A DNA stretch of 64,000 nucleotides from Microbacterium arabinogalactanolyticum (GCF_030268005.1 NZ_BRZC01000007.1:1015611-1079610); one strand, 5' to 3'. Positions 33,816 through 42,308 are shown, counted from the first letter of the stretch. The notes: generated from the letters alone by a model not told the origin. Made by a program: numbers and translations.

Positions 33816-36395
33816 TCAGCGGTCGCCGAGGGTCGCCGTCCACTGCGACGCGGCGCCGTCAGCGATGCGGTACCAGGCGTCCGGAACCGCGACCACCGAC
33901 ACCTCGCCGGTGGCGCGCACCTTCGCGTTGGCCGCGTCGGCCTTCACGCCGTTCACGTAGAACGTGACGCCGGCGACGCGAGGCAGCCGAACCTCGTCGT
34001 GCGCGGTGCCCGGCCTGTCCTTGAACACCGGCGCCGCAGGCGTGACCGGCGCAGTCAGCACCGGAGCCTTCACCCAGTCGATGTCGCTGGCGAGATAGAA
34101 CGACGTGTACGCGGGCTGGTTGTACACCGTCTGCTGCCGTGCGGTCTCGACGCGGTACTGCACGTCCTGCATCAGCGTCGCCAGCTTGTGCGACGTCGGC
34201 TCGGTGGTTGTGTAGAAGCGCAGCGCGCTCGAGTCCGCGGTGCGCACGAGCAGCTCCTCACGCCAGTCTCCGAGCACATCGGCGACGAGCGACGGGTTGC
34301 CCTTCGTGCCGTTGTTGGTCAGCGTGCCGTCCGCGGTCAGCAGCCGGCCGCGCGTCCAATCGTCGATGGTCGGCGTCTGGGTGCCGCTGCCGTTGACGAT
34401 CTGCGTGGTCAGGTCGCCGGCCCAGCGGATGGACATGTTGGTGCCGGGAGTCGCCGTTGAGAGGATCTCGCCCTTCGCACTCAGCAGTCCGCTGGCATCC
34501 GTGCCGCCCGGCATGCTCGACCACACCTCGATGCCCGGCACGTCCAGACGGACGTCGCCGATCATCGCGCGGCCGGTGTCCTTGCCGGAGTACGCACCGA
34601 ACAGAGCCTCGCCGGTCGCGGCATCGCGCAGCACCGAGCCGTACGGCGCGTACGCGCCGCCCTCGTGCGCCGTCCAGATCTCCAGGCCGGGGCGGGAGGG
34701 ATCGATGTCCGTCACATGCATGGCGTCACCGTGTCCGAGGCGGACGTCGGCACCGGGGTCGGCGCTGCCCTCGGGGAGGACGTCATGCGAGCTGTACAGC
34801 AGGCTGCCGTCGTCGTCGATCGTGGCGGAGCCGTAGACGAGCTCCTGCCTGCCGTCGGAGTCGACGTCGGCCAGGCTCAGCGAATGATCGCCCTGAGTCG
34901 TGATGCCGCCGTACACCGGGTCGGTGCCGTCCCGCCCGTGCGGCGAGTCGTTGAACGGGTTCGTCATGGGCACCTGGCCGCTGTCGACCTGCCACCGCTG
35001 GGTCAGGCGCTTGCCGTCCCAGTCGAGCGTGGTGATCGTGGTGCGCGTGTAGTAGCCGCGGGCGAAGACGGCCGAAGGATGCTGTCCGTCGAAGTATCCG
35101 ACGCCCGAGAGGAAGCGGTCGACGCGATTGGCCGGCTCGATGCGGGCCATCGCGTAGTCGCCCCAGAGCAGGCCGTCGTCTCCGCGCTCGGTGGGATACG
35201 CGATGGTCTGCAGCTCCTTGCCGGTCGCGCTGTCGAAGACGCTCAGGTACTCGGGACCGTCCACGATGAAGCCCTCGAACTCGCGCAGCAGGTTCTTGGC
35301 GCTGCGGCTCGGCGCATACACGTCGATGAACGTGTCGGCGAGCTCCTCGGCATCCGCACGGCTGAGCGGGTACTCGTGCGTGACCGGCATCCCCCACGCC
35401 TCCTCGAGCGTGGCGGGCCATTGTCCGGAGCGCACCTCGGGCCGGTCGCTCCAGCCCAGGAACATGTCGACGAGATGCTGCTCGTAGTCGGCGGCGCTGA
35501 GACGGTAGTCGTCAGTGTTCGAGTAGCCCGCCTTCACGTCGCTCTTGGGCATGGTGATGTAGCGCTCGGAGGCGATCGAGCCGTCGGCGGCGTAGCGGAT
35601 CGTCTTGGTCCCCGGCGCGGTCTTCAGCATGGTCTCGGCCCTGCCGTCGCCGTCGAAGTCGTAGACGAGGAACTGCGTGTAGTGCGCGCCGGCGCGGATG
35701 TTCACGCCGAGGTCGAGCCGGTTCAGCAGGGTCCCGTCGAGTTCGTAGGTGTCGAGGTAGACGCTGCCGGTGTACCCGCGCTGCGACACGTCCTTGGAGT
35801 TGGACGGGTCCCACTTCACGACGTACTCGTACTGCCCGTCGCCGTCGACATCACCCACCGACACGTCGTTCGCGGAGTAGGTGTACGCCTCGCCCTTCGG
35901 CGTGACGCCGTCGGCGGGCTTCTGCAGCGGGAGGTCGTAGTGACCCTGCGCCCACACGGTGACCGGATCGGATGCCGCCAGCTCGACGCCGTGCACGACG
36001 GGCACGACCGTGTACTCGGACGAGGCCGTTCCGGCGGCATCCGCGTAGTTCGTGCTGTCGGTGACCACCGCGACCCGCTCGCCGTCGCGGTAGACGGCGA
36101 AGTCGGGCCCGGCCTGACCGGTGTCGGTCGTGCCGGTGACCTCCGACGCGAGCAGACGCCAGCTGAGGAAGACGCCGTCGCTCGTCGAGACGGCCACCAG
36201 GCCGCGGTCGAGCGTCTCCAGCTGCGGCGCGCTGGATCGCGCCTGCGGCGCGGCGGGGGATGCCGACGCGGATGCCGATGCCGATGCCGATGCCGATGCC
36301 GATGCCGATGCCGACTGCACTCCGCCGGCGAGCAGGCATCCGACCGCCACCACCGCCAGTGACGTGCGGAAGGGAAGGGATCTGGGATTCATCAT
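33816..36395 (-). CDS. secreted rhamnogalacturonan lyase, polysaccharide lyase family 11
   Basis: The 859-residue protein has a signal peptide (RSLPFRTSLAVVAVGCLLAGGVQSA), then an Ala-Ser repeat coded by a hexanucleotide tandem, then the PL11 catalytic region: LDRGLVAVSTSDGVFLSWRLL (N-terminal beta domain), and many Ca-binding 'DxDGDGxxE' segments (DVDGDGQYEYVVKWDPSNSKD, FDGDGRAETMLKTAPG, DVDSDGRQELVYGS) of an eight-bladed propeller. It cleaves the rhamnogalacturonan I backbone of plant pectin by beta-elimination outside the cell. GAGGAG precedes the ATG at 36395. Upstream lie LacI-like palindromes. Confidence 0.92.
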   Translation of the reverse strand: MMNPRSLPFRTSLAVVAVGCLLAGGVQSASASASASASASASASASPAAPQARSSAPQLETLDRGLVAVSTSDGVFLSWRLLASEVTGTTDTGQAGPDFAVYRDGERVAVVTDSTNYADAAGTASSEYTVVPVVHGVELAASDPVTVWAQGHYDLPLQKPADGVTPKGEAYTYSANDVSVGDVDGDGQYEYVVKWDPSNSKDVSQRGYTGSVYLDTYELDGTLLNRLDLGVNIRAGAHYTQFLVYDFDGDGRAETMLKTAPGTKTIRYAADGSIASERYITMPKSDVKAGYSNTDDYRLSAADYEQHLVDMFLGWSDRPEVRSGQWPATLEEAWGMPVTHEYPLSRADAEELADTFIDVYAPSRSAKNLLREFEGFIVDGPEYLSVFDSATGKELQTIAYPTERGDDGLLWGDYAMARIEPANRVDRFLSGVGYFDGQHPSAVFARGYYTRTTITTLDWDGKRLTQRWQVDSGQVPMTNPFNDSPHGRDGTDPVYGGITTQGDHSLSLADVDSDGRQELVYGSATIDDDGSLLYSSHDVLPEGSADPGADVRLGHGDAMHVTDIDPSRPGLEIWTAHEGGAYAPYGSVLRDAATGEALFGAYSGKDTGRAMIGDVRLDVPGIEVWSSMPGGTDASGLLSAKGEILSTATPGTNMSIRWAGDLTTQIVNGSGTQTPTIDDWTRGRLLTADGTLTNNGTKGNPSLVADVLGDWREELLVRTADSSALRFYTTTEPTSHKLATLMQDVQYRVETARQQTVYNQPAYTSFYLASDIDWVKAPVLTAPVTPAAPVFKDRPGTAHDEVRLPRVAGVTFYVNGVKADAANAKVRATGEVSVVAVPDAWYRIADGAASQWTATLGDR
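36271..36312. repeat. seven tandem copies of GATGCC inside the lyase gene
   Basis: Seven perfect GATGCC units followed by a partial one. On the coding (-) strand they give alternating GCA and TCG codons (Ala-Ser), right after the signal peptide core. Changes in copy number would keep the frame and change the length of the Ala-Ser run by two residues. Confidence 0.85.
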
Positions 36396-36422
36396 TGAAA
36401 CTCCTCTGGGCTGGGCCCCGTT

Positions 36423-36436
36423 GGATAGCGCTTTCC
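36423..36436. promoter_or_regulatory. LacI-type operator upstream of rhamnogalacturonan lyase
   Basis: GGATAGCGCTTTCC, palindromic at 12 of 14 positions with a central GC step, as in LacI-family operators. It lies 28 bp upstream of the lyase start codon. Confidence 0.5.
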
Positions 36437-36494
36437 GCGCGACCTGAAACTATCGCGCGCAGCGTCGGGGATCAAGAGATTTGAGACGATTCAT

Positions 36495-36506
36495 TACATC
36501 GATGTA
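36495..36506. promoter_or_regulatory. perfect palindrome TACATCGATGTA in the lyase upstream region
   Basis: Twelve-base perfect palindrome in an AT-rich patch between the lyase gene and the divergent small membrane protein gene. It could bind a LacI or GntR family regulator. Confidence 0.4.
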
Positions 36507-36541
36507 CAAAGGTCGACGTCCGCTTGCCCGAACGTCCCGGG

Positions 36542-36547
36542 TAGGCT
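36542..36547 (+). promoter_or_regulatory. -10 hexamer TAGGCT, near-leaderless start of small membrane protein/mntR operon
   Basis: TAGGCT with 7 nt to the ATG at 36555. Confidence 0.45.
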
Positions 36548-36554
36548 CGAAGCC

Positions 36555-36881
36555 ATGCCCTCCGCCCCCGCCAAGAAGCACCGCGACGACTCGCAGGCCC
36601 GTCGCGCGATGCGCCTGTGCACCTGGTTCGCGCTCATCGCCGGCGCGCTGGGCGTGGTGCTCATCGCCTGGCCGCGCCTGCTGCCCGCCGGTGGCCCGTG
36701 GGTGCAGCTGGTGCTCGGCGCGATGACGCTGTTCCTCGCCTTCCGCGCGCGGGCGATCGGCACCAGGGGCGTGAACGACTACGACGGCCGCCTGTCGCTG
36801 CTGGCCGCGATGGCCGGCTTCGCGACCATGTTCTTCGCCGGCAGCGCCGCCTTCGGCGTGCTCGCCGCGCTGGGAGGGTGA
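36555..36881 (+). CDS. small membrane protein upstream of mntR
   Basis: The 108-residue protein has a basic N-terminus (KKHRDDSQARRAMR) and three hydrophobic segments (about residues 20-42, 45-65 and 82-105). I recognise no family motif. Its stop is one base before the GTG of mntR, so both are probably made from one transcript and translation may be coupled. A role linked to metal homeostasis is possible but not shown. Confidence 0.75.
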   Translation: MPSAPAKKHRDDSQARRAMRLCTWFALIAGALGVVLIAWPRLLPAGGPWVQLVLGAMTLFLAFRARAIGTRGVNDYDGRLSLLAAMAGFATMFFAGSAAFGVLAALGG

Positions 36882-36882
36882 C

Positions 36883-37515
36883 GTGCCCTCCCCCGCGTTC
36901 GACGACTATCTGAAGACGGTCTACGCGCACACCGAGTGGCAGGACGCCCCGATCACGCCCTCGCAGCTCGCGACCGCACTCGGCATCGCCCCGTCGAGTG
37001 TGACCGAGATGGTCAAGAAGCTCTCGGCCGCAGGGCTCGTCTCCCACCAGCCGTACGGCGCGGTGCGGCTGACGGATGCCGGGCGCGAGCGCGCCCTGCA
37101 GATGTTGCGTCGACACCGCCTCATCGAGACCTGGCTCGTGCGCGAGTTCGGCTACGCCTGGCACGAGGTGCACGACGAGGCCGAGGTGCTCGAGCACACC
37201 ATCAGCGACCGTCTGCTCGAGGGCATCGACCAGCGGCTGGGACGCCCGCGATTCGACCCGCACGGCGATGCGATCCCGGATGCCGAGGGCCGGGTCGACC
37301 GGGAGCCATTCGTGCTGCTCGCCGACGCGATCGACGGCCACTCCGGCCGCGTGCTCCGGGTGAGCGACCGGGACCCCGAGCTGCTGCAGGCGCTGGAGGA
37401 CGCCGGCATCGCCGTGGGCGTGGAGCTCACGGCGTCCCCCGACGGCGTCCGCGTCGACGGCACCGCCACCGCGCTCCCCGACGGCGCCGTCGACGCGATC
37501 TGGGTCACCGCCTGA
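36883..37515 (+). CDS. mntR: DtxR/MntR family metal-dependent regulator
   Basis: The 210-residue protein has the DtxR-type winged helix (PSPAFDDYLKTVYAHTEW; ITPSQLATALGIAPSSVTEMVKKLSAAGLV; residues 1-60), the metal-binding/dimerisation domain with HRLIETWLVREFGYAWHEVHDEAEVLEHTIS (His, Glu and Asp ligands, about 68-110) and a C-terminal FeoA-like domain (from about 142). The combination with TTTAGG..-type boxes at mntH points to Mn2+-dependent repression. The GTG start directly follows the small membrane protein gene. Confidence 0.9.
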   Translation: MPSPAFDDYLKTVYAHTEWQDAPITPSQLATALGIAPSSVTEMVKKLSAAGLVSHQPYGAVRLTDAGRERALQMLRRHRLIETWLVREFGYAWHEVHDEAEVLEHTISDRLLEGIDQRLGRPRFDPHGDAIPDAEGRVDREPFVLLADAIDGHSGRVLRVSDRDPELLQALEDAGIAVGVELTASPDGVRVDGTATALPDGAVDAIWVTA

Positions 37516-37527
37516 CGCGACGCCCCC

Positions 37528-38910
37528 TCAGGCCGGGGCGCCCTCAGGAATCGGATGCGCGGCCAGCCAGGTGCGCGCGGGGTCGAAGGCGTCGCGCACG
37601 CGCCGCATCCGCTGCGCCGTGTCGGGTGCGTACGCGGTGCTCGTGTCGGTGATGCGGTCGAGGAAGTTCAGGTACGGCGCACCGTGAGCCCAGCCGCGCA
37701 TCGCGTCGGCGATGGCGCAGACCCGCGCGGTCGCCGCGTGGATGAGCTCCGGCACCGGCACGAGGTCGACAGCGAACAGCGCGTACTCCCCCGCGAAGCC
37801 GGGCACAGCGGCATCCTGCGTCTCGGCGAGCGCCCCGCCCAGATGCCGCAGCTCGGCGAACAGCGGGGCATCCTGGGCATCCGGTCCGGCCGCGTCGAGC
37901 AGAGCCGCGAGTGCGGCGTCGTCGAGTTCACCGAGCATCACGTGATCGCCGACCGCCGGCGACGGGACGGGCGGGTCCATGTGCACGTCGACCAGCCCCG
38001 CCGCGGGCATCCGCGCGAACGTGTCCAGCTCGGGGTCGAGCGCGCGCAGCGGTGCGAGGAGATCGGCGGATCGCGCCTCGTCGGCGAGGACGGCGCCGTC
38101 GATCACGACCACCGCGCGGCCGCTCAGGAACGGAGGCAGCTCGGGAATCGGGGGGAACCGCATCAGCCGCAGGCTGGTGGTCGCGCAGCGGTCCAGATCA
38201 CGAGTCCAGTCGCGCCAGGCCTGCAGCACGGCAGATGCCGCCGACATGTCCCACAGCATCATGCCGGCGTGCACCTCGGCGACCAGCAGGAGCTCGATCT
38301 CCAGCGCCACCACCGCGCCGAAGCTGCCGCCACCACCGCGCAGCGCCCAGAAGAGCTCGGGCTCGGAGTCGGCGGAGGCGCGCACCAGGTCACCCTCCGC
38401 GGTGATCATCTCGAACGCGCGCACATGATGCGCGGCCAGCCCGTGCTCGCGCGCGTAGAACGACAGCCCGCCGCCGAGCACGTACCCCGACACCGACACA
38501 TCCGGCGAGCTGCCGTGTCGCGCCGCGAGTCCGTGCGCCGCGGCCGCGTCGACCACCTCCCGCCAGATCGTGCCGCCGATCACGCGGGCCACCCTGCGCT
38601 CGGCATCGATCGAGACGCCGGTCAGTCGGTGCAGGCGCAGCAGCACGGCATCCGACAGCCCCCGCTCCGCGAGCGGCATCGCGCCGTGGCCGCTCGCCTG
38701 CGGGGCGATGCGCAGCCCGAGGGCGGCGACGGCGCCCACGATGCGCGCCGCGTCGGCGATCGTCGTCGGTTCCGCGACGGCGATCGGATGCTGGTCCGCA
38801 GCCAGGTTCCAGGGTGTGCGAGCCTCGTCGTATCCGGGGTCGCCGGGCAGGATCAGCCCGGGGATCGCACGCAGCGCGGCAGGGTCCAGGGCAGGCGTGA
38901 GGATGGTCAT
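37528..38910 (-). CDS. FAD-binding oxidoreductase, PCMH-type (copy 1)
   Basis: The 460-residue protein has a PCMH FAD-binding domain: HPIAVAEPTTIADAARIV, the pyrophosphate loop region IAPQASGHGAMPLA (His that may carry FAD), and SVSGYVLGGGLSFYAREHGLAAHHVRAFEMITAEG. The second covalent attachment Cys of berberine-bridge enzymes is replaced by Ser. The C-terminus has a BBE-like YLNF segment. It would oxidise a sugar or alcohol substrate. It is a clear paralogue of the gene at 39600-41024. A weak CACACT lies 6 nt before the ATG. Confidence 0.85.
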   Translation of the reverse strand: MTILTPALDPAALRAIPGLILPGDPGYDEARTPWNLAADQHPIAVAEPTTIADAARIVGAVAALGLRIAPQASGHGAMPLAERGLSDAVLLRLHRLTGVSIDAERRVARVIGGTIWREVVDAAAAHGLAARHGSSPDVSVSGYVLGGGLSFYAREHGLAAHHVRAFEMITAEGDLVRASADSEPELFWALRGGGGSFGAVVALEIELLLVAEVHAGMMLWDMSAASAVLQAWRDWTRDLDRCATTSLRLMRFPPIPELPPFLSGRAVVVIDGAVLADEARSADLLAPLRALDPELDTFARMPAAGLVDVHMDPPVPSPAVGDHVMLGELDDAALAALLDAAGPDAQDAPLFAELRHLGGALAETQDAAVPGFAGEYALFAVDLVPVPELIHAATARVCAIADAMRGWAHGAPYLNFLDRITDTSTAYAPDTAQRMRRVRDAFDPARTWLAAHPIPEGAPA

Positions 38911-39000
38911 GGCTCGAGTGTGCGCCGCCGGCTGCGCTCCGGACATCCCGGAGAACACGGAGATTCCGGAAGGATCCGGCCCGCGATCGGGCACGGAGAA

Positions 39001-39036
39001 CGGCCGTCGTCCGGCCCCAGCTCCGGACGACGGCCG
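39001..39036 (-). terminator. 14-bp hairpin after the secreted protein gene
   Basis: CGGCCGTCGTCCGG at 39001-39014 pairs perfectly with CCGGACGACGGCCG at 39023-39036, 8-nt loop, 15 nt after the stop of the secreted protein gene. Confidence 0.75.
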
Positions 39037-39050
39037 CGATGCACTCCCGG

Positions 39051-39566
39051 TCAGCAGTGCAGACTCGGGTTGAACGGGGTGAAGATCCCCGCCGGGTTGT
39101 GCTTGCCCACCCACACGTGAAGGTCGTAGTGCGTGGGCATCCCGGGCTCATGACCCGGCATGGGGCCGTCGAAGGGCACCGAGCCGAGCATGGGGTGAGG
39201 CTGCCCCACATCGGGCTCGAAGAACTCCGCCGCCCACAGCTCCATCCCGCCCGAGGGCGAGGGGCCGAAGGTGAGCATCGCGGGTGCCGACGGATCGACC
39301 ACGGCGCCCGGCCGGACCAGCGCCGGGTTCATGAAGTGCACGCCCATCGCGCCGTCAGGCGACTCGGTGCACTCACCGAGCGGCACGTAGCCGGCGTCGA
39401 GGGCGCGCTGCACGTCGTGGTACTTCGCGACCGCGGCGCGCACTGTCGCGACGGTCCTGTTGGTGTCGGACGGATTCTGCGCGGGCGCGGCCTGCGCGGG
39501 AACCGCGCTGACGAGCGCCAGCACGGCGGCCGCTGCGAGCGCGCCCAGGGTGCGGTTTCGGAACAT
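39051..39566 (-). CDS. secreted protein of unknown function
   Basis: The 171-residue protein has a clear signal peptide (RNRTLGALAAAAVLALVSAVPAQAA, cleavage after AQA) and a compact mature part with YVPLGECTESPDGAMGVHFMNPALV, a Cys that could pair with the C-terminal Cys (NPSLHC), and LHVWVGKHNPAGIF. Similar secreted proteins are common in actinobacteria but I know no function. It is 33 bp downstream of FAD oxidoreductase copy 2 in the same direction, so the two may act together outside or at the membrane. Confidence 0.8.
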   Translation of the reverse strand: MFRNRTLGALAAAAVLALVSAVPAQAAPAQNPSDTNRTVATVRAAVAKYHDVQRALDAGYVPLGECTESPDGAMGVHFMNPALVRPGAVVDPSAPAMLTFGPSPSGGMELWAAEFFEPDVGQPHPMLGSVPFDGPMPGHEPGMPTHYDLHVWVGKHNPAGIFTPFNPSLHC

Positions 39567-39599
39567 GTGCTTCTCTCTTCCTGTTGCTGCGATGATCCG

Positions 39600-41024
39600 T
39601 CAGACCGCGGGTGCAGGCCGGCCGGGCATCGCGGGGAGCGGATGCGCGGCGCACATGCGCCGCATCGGGTCGTAGAGCGCGCGCACGCGGTGCAGCCGCT
39701 CGATCACCTCGATCTGGAAGGAACCGGCGGCACCTCCTGCGGCCTCCACGAAGTTGAGGTAGGGGGCGCCGTCGGCCCACGGTCGCATCGCCTCGGCGAC
39801 CGCGCTGACGCGCGCGAGGGCCCCGGGAATCATCTCCGGCACGGGGACCATGTCGATCGCGAGCAGCGTGTACTCGCCGTCGAGGCGCGACAGCGCGGCA
39901 TCCTCCGGCTCGGCGAGCGCGCCGCCGAGCTGACGCAGCTCCACGATCGCCGGTGCACCGATGGCATCGGGGCCGGCTGCCGCGAGCAGGTCCGCGAGCG
40001 CCTCGTCACCGAGGGCTCCGAGCATGAGGTGATCGCTGACGCCCGCCGACGGGACCGGCGGGTCCATGTGCACATCGAGCAGGCCGATGGCCGGCATCCG
40101 GGCGAAGGTGTCGAGCTCCGGCTGCAGCTCACGCAGCGGCCCGAGCAGCTCCGCGGCTCGATGGTCCTCCGCGAGCACGGCGCCGTCGATGATGACGAGC
40201 GATCGTCCGCTGAGGAAGGGCGGCAGCTCGGGAAGCGGCGGGAAACGCAGCATCCGCAGGCTCGTGGTGACCGCGTGGTCCAGCCCTTCGGTCCAGGACC
40301 TCCACGCCGGGAGCACGACGGGCGCCGCGGAGATGTCCCAGAGCAGGAAGCCCGCGTGCACGTCGGCGAGGGGCAGCAGGTCCAGCTCGATCGCGACGAC
40401 CACGCCGAAGTTCCCGCCGTCGCCGCCGCGCAGAGCCCAGAAGAGACCGGCGTGGGAGTCAGGAGAGGCGTGCACCAGCTCGCCGGACGAGGTGACGACG
40501 TCGAAGGAGCGGACGCTGTGGGCGGCGAGCCCGTGCGCGCGACCGTAGAACGACAGGCCGCCGCCGAGCACGTACCCGGCCACCGCGACGTCGCCTGCGC
40601 TGCCGTGCAGCGCGGTCAGTCCGCGCGGAGCCGCCGCGGCGATGACATCGCGCCACAGCGTGCCGCCGATCACCCGTGCCGTACGGCGCTCGACGTCGAT
40701 GTCGACACCGGTGAGCGCGTGCAGCCTCAGCAGCAGTGCGTCGTCGAGGCCGCCCTGAGCGAGAGGCATCGCATTGTGGCCCGTGCTCTGCGGCGCGATG
40801 CGCGCACCGGCGAGGGCGGCCGCGCGGACGATGCGCAGCACGTCGCCGAGGTGCTCCGGTGCCGCGATGCCGGCGGGATGCTGGTCGGCGGCGAGATTCC
40901 AGGCGAGACGCGCCTGGTCGTATCCGGCGTCGCCGGGTGTGAGGATGCCGTCGATGCCGCGCAGGGCGGATGCGACGGCGCCGGCCGTGTGCGGCGCGGT
41001 CTCGATGCGGACGGGGGAGGACAT
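39600..41024 (-). CDS. FAD-binding oxidoreductase, PCMH-type (copy 2)
   Basis: The 474-residue protein is colinear with copy 1 (for example WNLAADQHP, HGSAGDVAVAGYVLGGGLSFYGRAHGLAAHSVRSFDVVT, MRFPPLPELPPFLSGR, GLLDVHMDPPVPS). IAPQSTGHNAMPLA is the FAD-binding His loop. It lacks the second attachment Cys as well. CAGGAGC precedes ATG 41024. The LuxR regulator gene is divergent 160 bp upstream and may control it. Confidence 0.86.
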   Translation of the reverse strand: MSSPVRIETAPHTAGAVASALRGIDGILTPGDAGYDQARLAWNLAADQHPAGIAAPEHLGDVLRIVRAAALAGARIAPQSTGHNAMPLAQGGLDDALLLRLHALTGVDIDVERRTARVIGGTLWRDVIAAAAPRGLTALHGSAGDVAVAGYVLGGGLSFYGRAHGLAAHSVRSFDVVTSSGELVHASPDSHAGLFWALRGGDGGNFGVVVAIELDLLPLADVHAGFLLWDISAAPVVLPAWRSWTEGLDHAVTTSLRMLRFPPLPELPPFLSGRSLVIIDGAVLAEDHRAAELLGPLRELQPELDTFARMPAIGLLDVHMDPPVPSAGVSDHLMLGALGDEALADLLAAAGPDAIGAPAIVELRQLGGALAEPEDAALSRLDGEYTLLAIDMVPVPEMIPGALARVSAVAEAMRPWADGAPYLNFVEAAGGAAGSFQIEVIERLHRVRALYDPMRRMCAAHPLPAMPGRPAPAV

Positions 41025-41105
41025 GGTCAAGCTCCTGATGGGATTCGGGGCGCAGCGGATGCCGCGCCGATCGCTCCACTGTGCGGCCCGTGGCATCGGC
41101 GCGAA

Positions 41106-41150
41106 CATCCCAGATGAGCGGGCACTCTCATCTCCCAGAAGAATGGGATG
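41106..41150. promoter_or_regulatory. nested inverted repeats between FAD oxidoreductase and LuxR regulator
   Basis: CATCCC at 41106-41111 faces GGGATG at 41145-41150, enclosing AGATGAG (41112-41118) that faces CTCATCT (41127-41133). ATCCCAGA and TCTCCCAGA recur. The position in the divergent gap suits a site for the LuxR protein. Confidence 0.5.
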
Positions 41151-41171
41151 TCGCTCCTGCGGACGGCGGGC

Positions 41172-41177
41172 CATACT
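41172..41177 (+). promoter_or_regulatory. -10 hexamer CATACT, leaderless start of LuxR gene
   Basis: CATACT ends 6 nt before the ATG at 41184 and supports that start over the ATG at 41148. Confidence 0.45.
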
Positions 41178-41183
41178 GGGGCG

Positions 41184-42308
41184 ATGCTGGGGACTCTCGC
41201 GGCCGAGCGCGCCGCAAATGACATAGAAGTGCTCTCGCGTGCGGGCCTGCCCGTGGACGAATTCCTCGACGAGGCCCGCACCGTGCTGGGGACCGTGGTT
41301 CCGCACCTCGCCGCGTGCATCGGCACGCACGACCCCGTGACGGAGATGCTCACCAGCGGCCGCAAGTTCGGGGATCTCGCGCTGCACGATGCCTCGGACC
41401 CGCTGTTCGCGATCCTGGAGTACGGCGGCGCCGAGAGCACGACCTTCAGCGCGATCACGCAGGCGGTGGGGATGCGCGCCGCGGGGCTGGGTGATGAGGG
41501 CTCGTCGGTGCGTCTGGACCGGCTGATCCGCCCGATGTTCGGCTACGACGACGAGCTGCGCCTGGCGTTCCGTGACGGCGCCGGTCTCTGGGGCGGGATC
41601 GCGCTGTTCCGCGGCGCGGACGATCGGGCCTTCGACGAGCGGGAGGTGGCCTGGGCGGCCGGACTCTCCGGCGCGTTCGCCCGCGGAGTCCGGGTCGGCA
41701 CGCTCGCGCAGCTGGGCGGCGCGCCGATGATCGACACCTCGGTCGACGGCCCCGCGGTGGTGATCATCGATGCCGCGGACGAGATCGCGCGGATGAGCTC
41801 CGGCGCCCAGCAGCGTCTGCTGCAGCTGGGCGAGGCGGCCGACAGCACCGACCCCATCGGCACGGTCTACGCCCTGGTCACGGCGGCGAGGCGGATGGTC
41901 GCGACGCCGGATGCCGCGCTCCCCCGAGCCCGCGTGCGCACGCGCTCCGGGATCTGGCTCGTGCTGCACGCGTCGCCGCTCTCAGCGTGCGACGGCGTGA
42001 CCGGTGAGGTGGTCGTGACCATCGAGGAGGCGCGTCCATCGGAGGTCGTCGACCTGGTGGTGGCCGCCTTCGCGCTCACTCCGCGCGAACGCGACGTGAC
42101 GGCGATGGTGCTGCGTGGCGCGGAGACCAGGGACATCGCCGGCACCCTGCACCTGTCCGCCTACACGGTCCAGGACCACCTCAAGTCGATCTTCGACAAG
42201 GCGGGCGTCCGCAGCCGGCGGGAGCTGATCACGAAGGTGTACCTGGACCAGTACCTCACCAGGAACGACCAGCCGGTGGGCCCGTCCGGCTGGTACCTGC
42301 CGGGCTAG
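41184..42308 (+). CDS. LuxR family transcriptional regulator with N-terminal sensor region
   Basis: The 374-residue protein has an N-terminal region (1-160) with GAF-like traits, a second domain (about 170-290) with PAS-like features (GPAVVIIDAADEIARMSSGAQQ), and a C-terminal LuxR helix-turn-helix: LTPRERDVTAMVLRGAETRDIAGTLHLSAYTVQDHLKSIFDKAGV. This architecture is common in actinobacteria for regulators of nearby oxidoreductase genes. It is divergent from FAD oxidoreductase copy 2. Confidence 0.85.
   Translation: MLGTLAAERAANDIEVLSRAGLPVDEFLDEARTVLGTVVPHLAACIGTHDPVTEMLTSGRKFGDLALHDASDPLFAILEYGGAESTTFSAITQAVGMRAAGLGDEGSSVRLDRLIRPMFGYDDELRLAFRDGAGLWGGIALFRGADDRAFDEREVAWAAGLSGAFARGVRVGTLAQLGGAPMIDTSVDGPAVVIIDAADEIARMSSGAQQRLLQLGEAADSTDPIGTVYALVTAARRMVATPDAALPRARVRTRSGIWLVLHASPLSACDGVTGEVVVTIEEARPSEVVDLVVAAFALTPRERDVTAMVLRGAETRDIAGTLHLSAYTVQDHLKSIFDKAGVRSRRELITKVYLDQYLTRNDQPVGPSGWYLPG

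Noticed and set aside
36271..36312. Tandem repeats as a possible CRISPR or VNTR locus
   Set aside because: Units are 6 bp without spacers and lie inside a coding sequence; there are no cas genes in the window.
36260..36484. Small frame with Met-Pro repeats opposite the lyase gene
   Set aside because: It is only the other reading of the GATGCC tandem array.
37528..41024. Duplication of the FAD oxidoreductase gene as an assembly artefact
   Set aside because: The two copies are colinear but differ at very many positions and have different flanks, so they are old paralogues.
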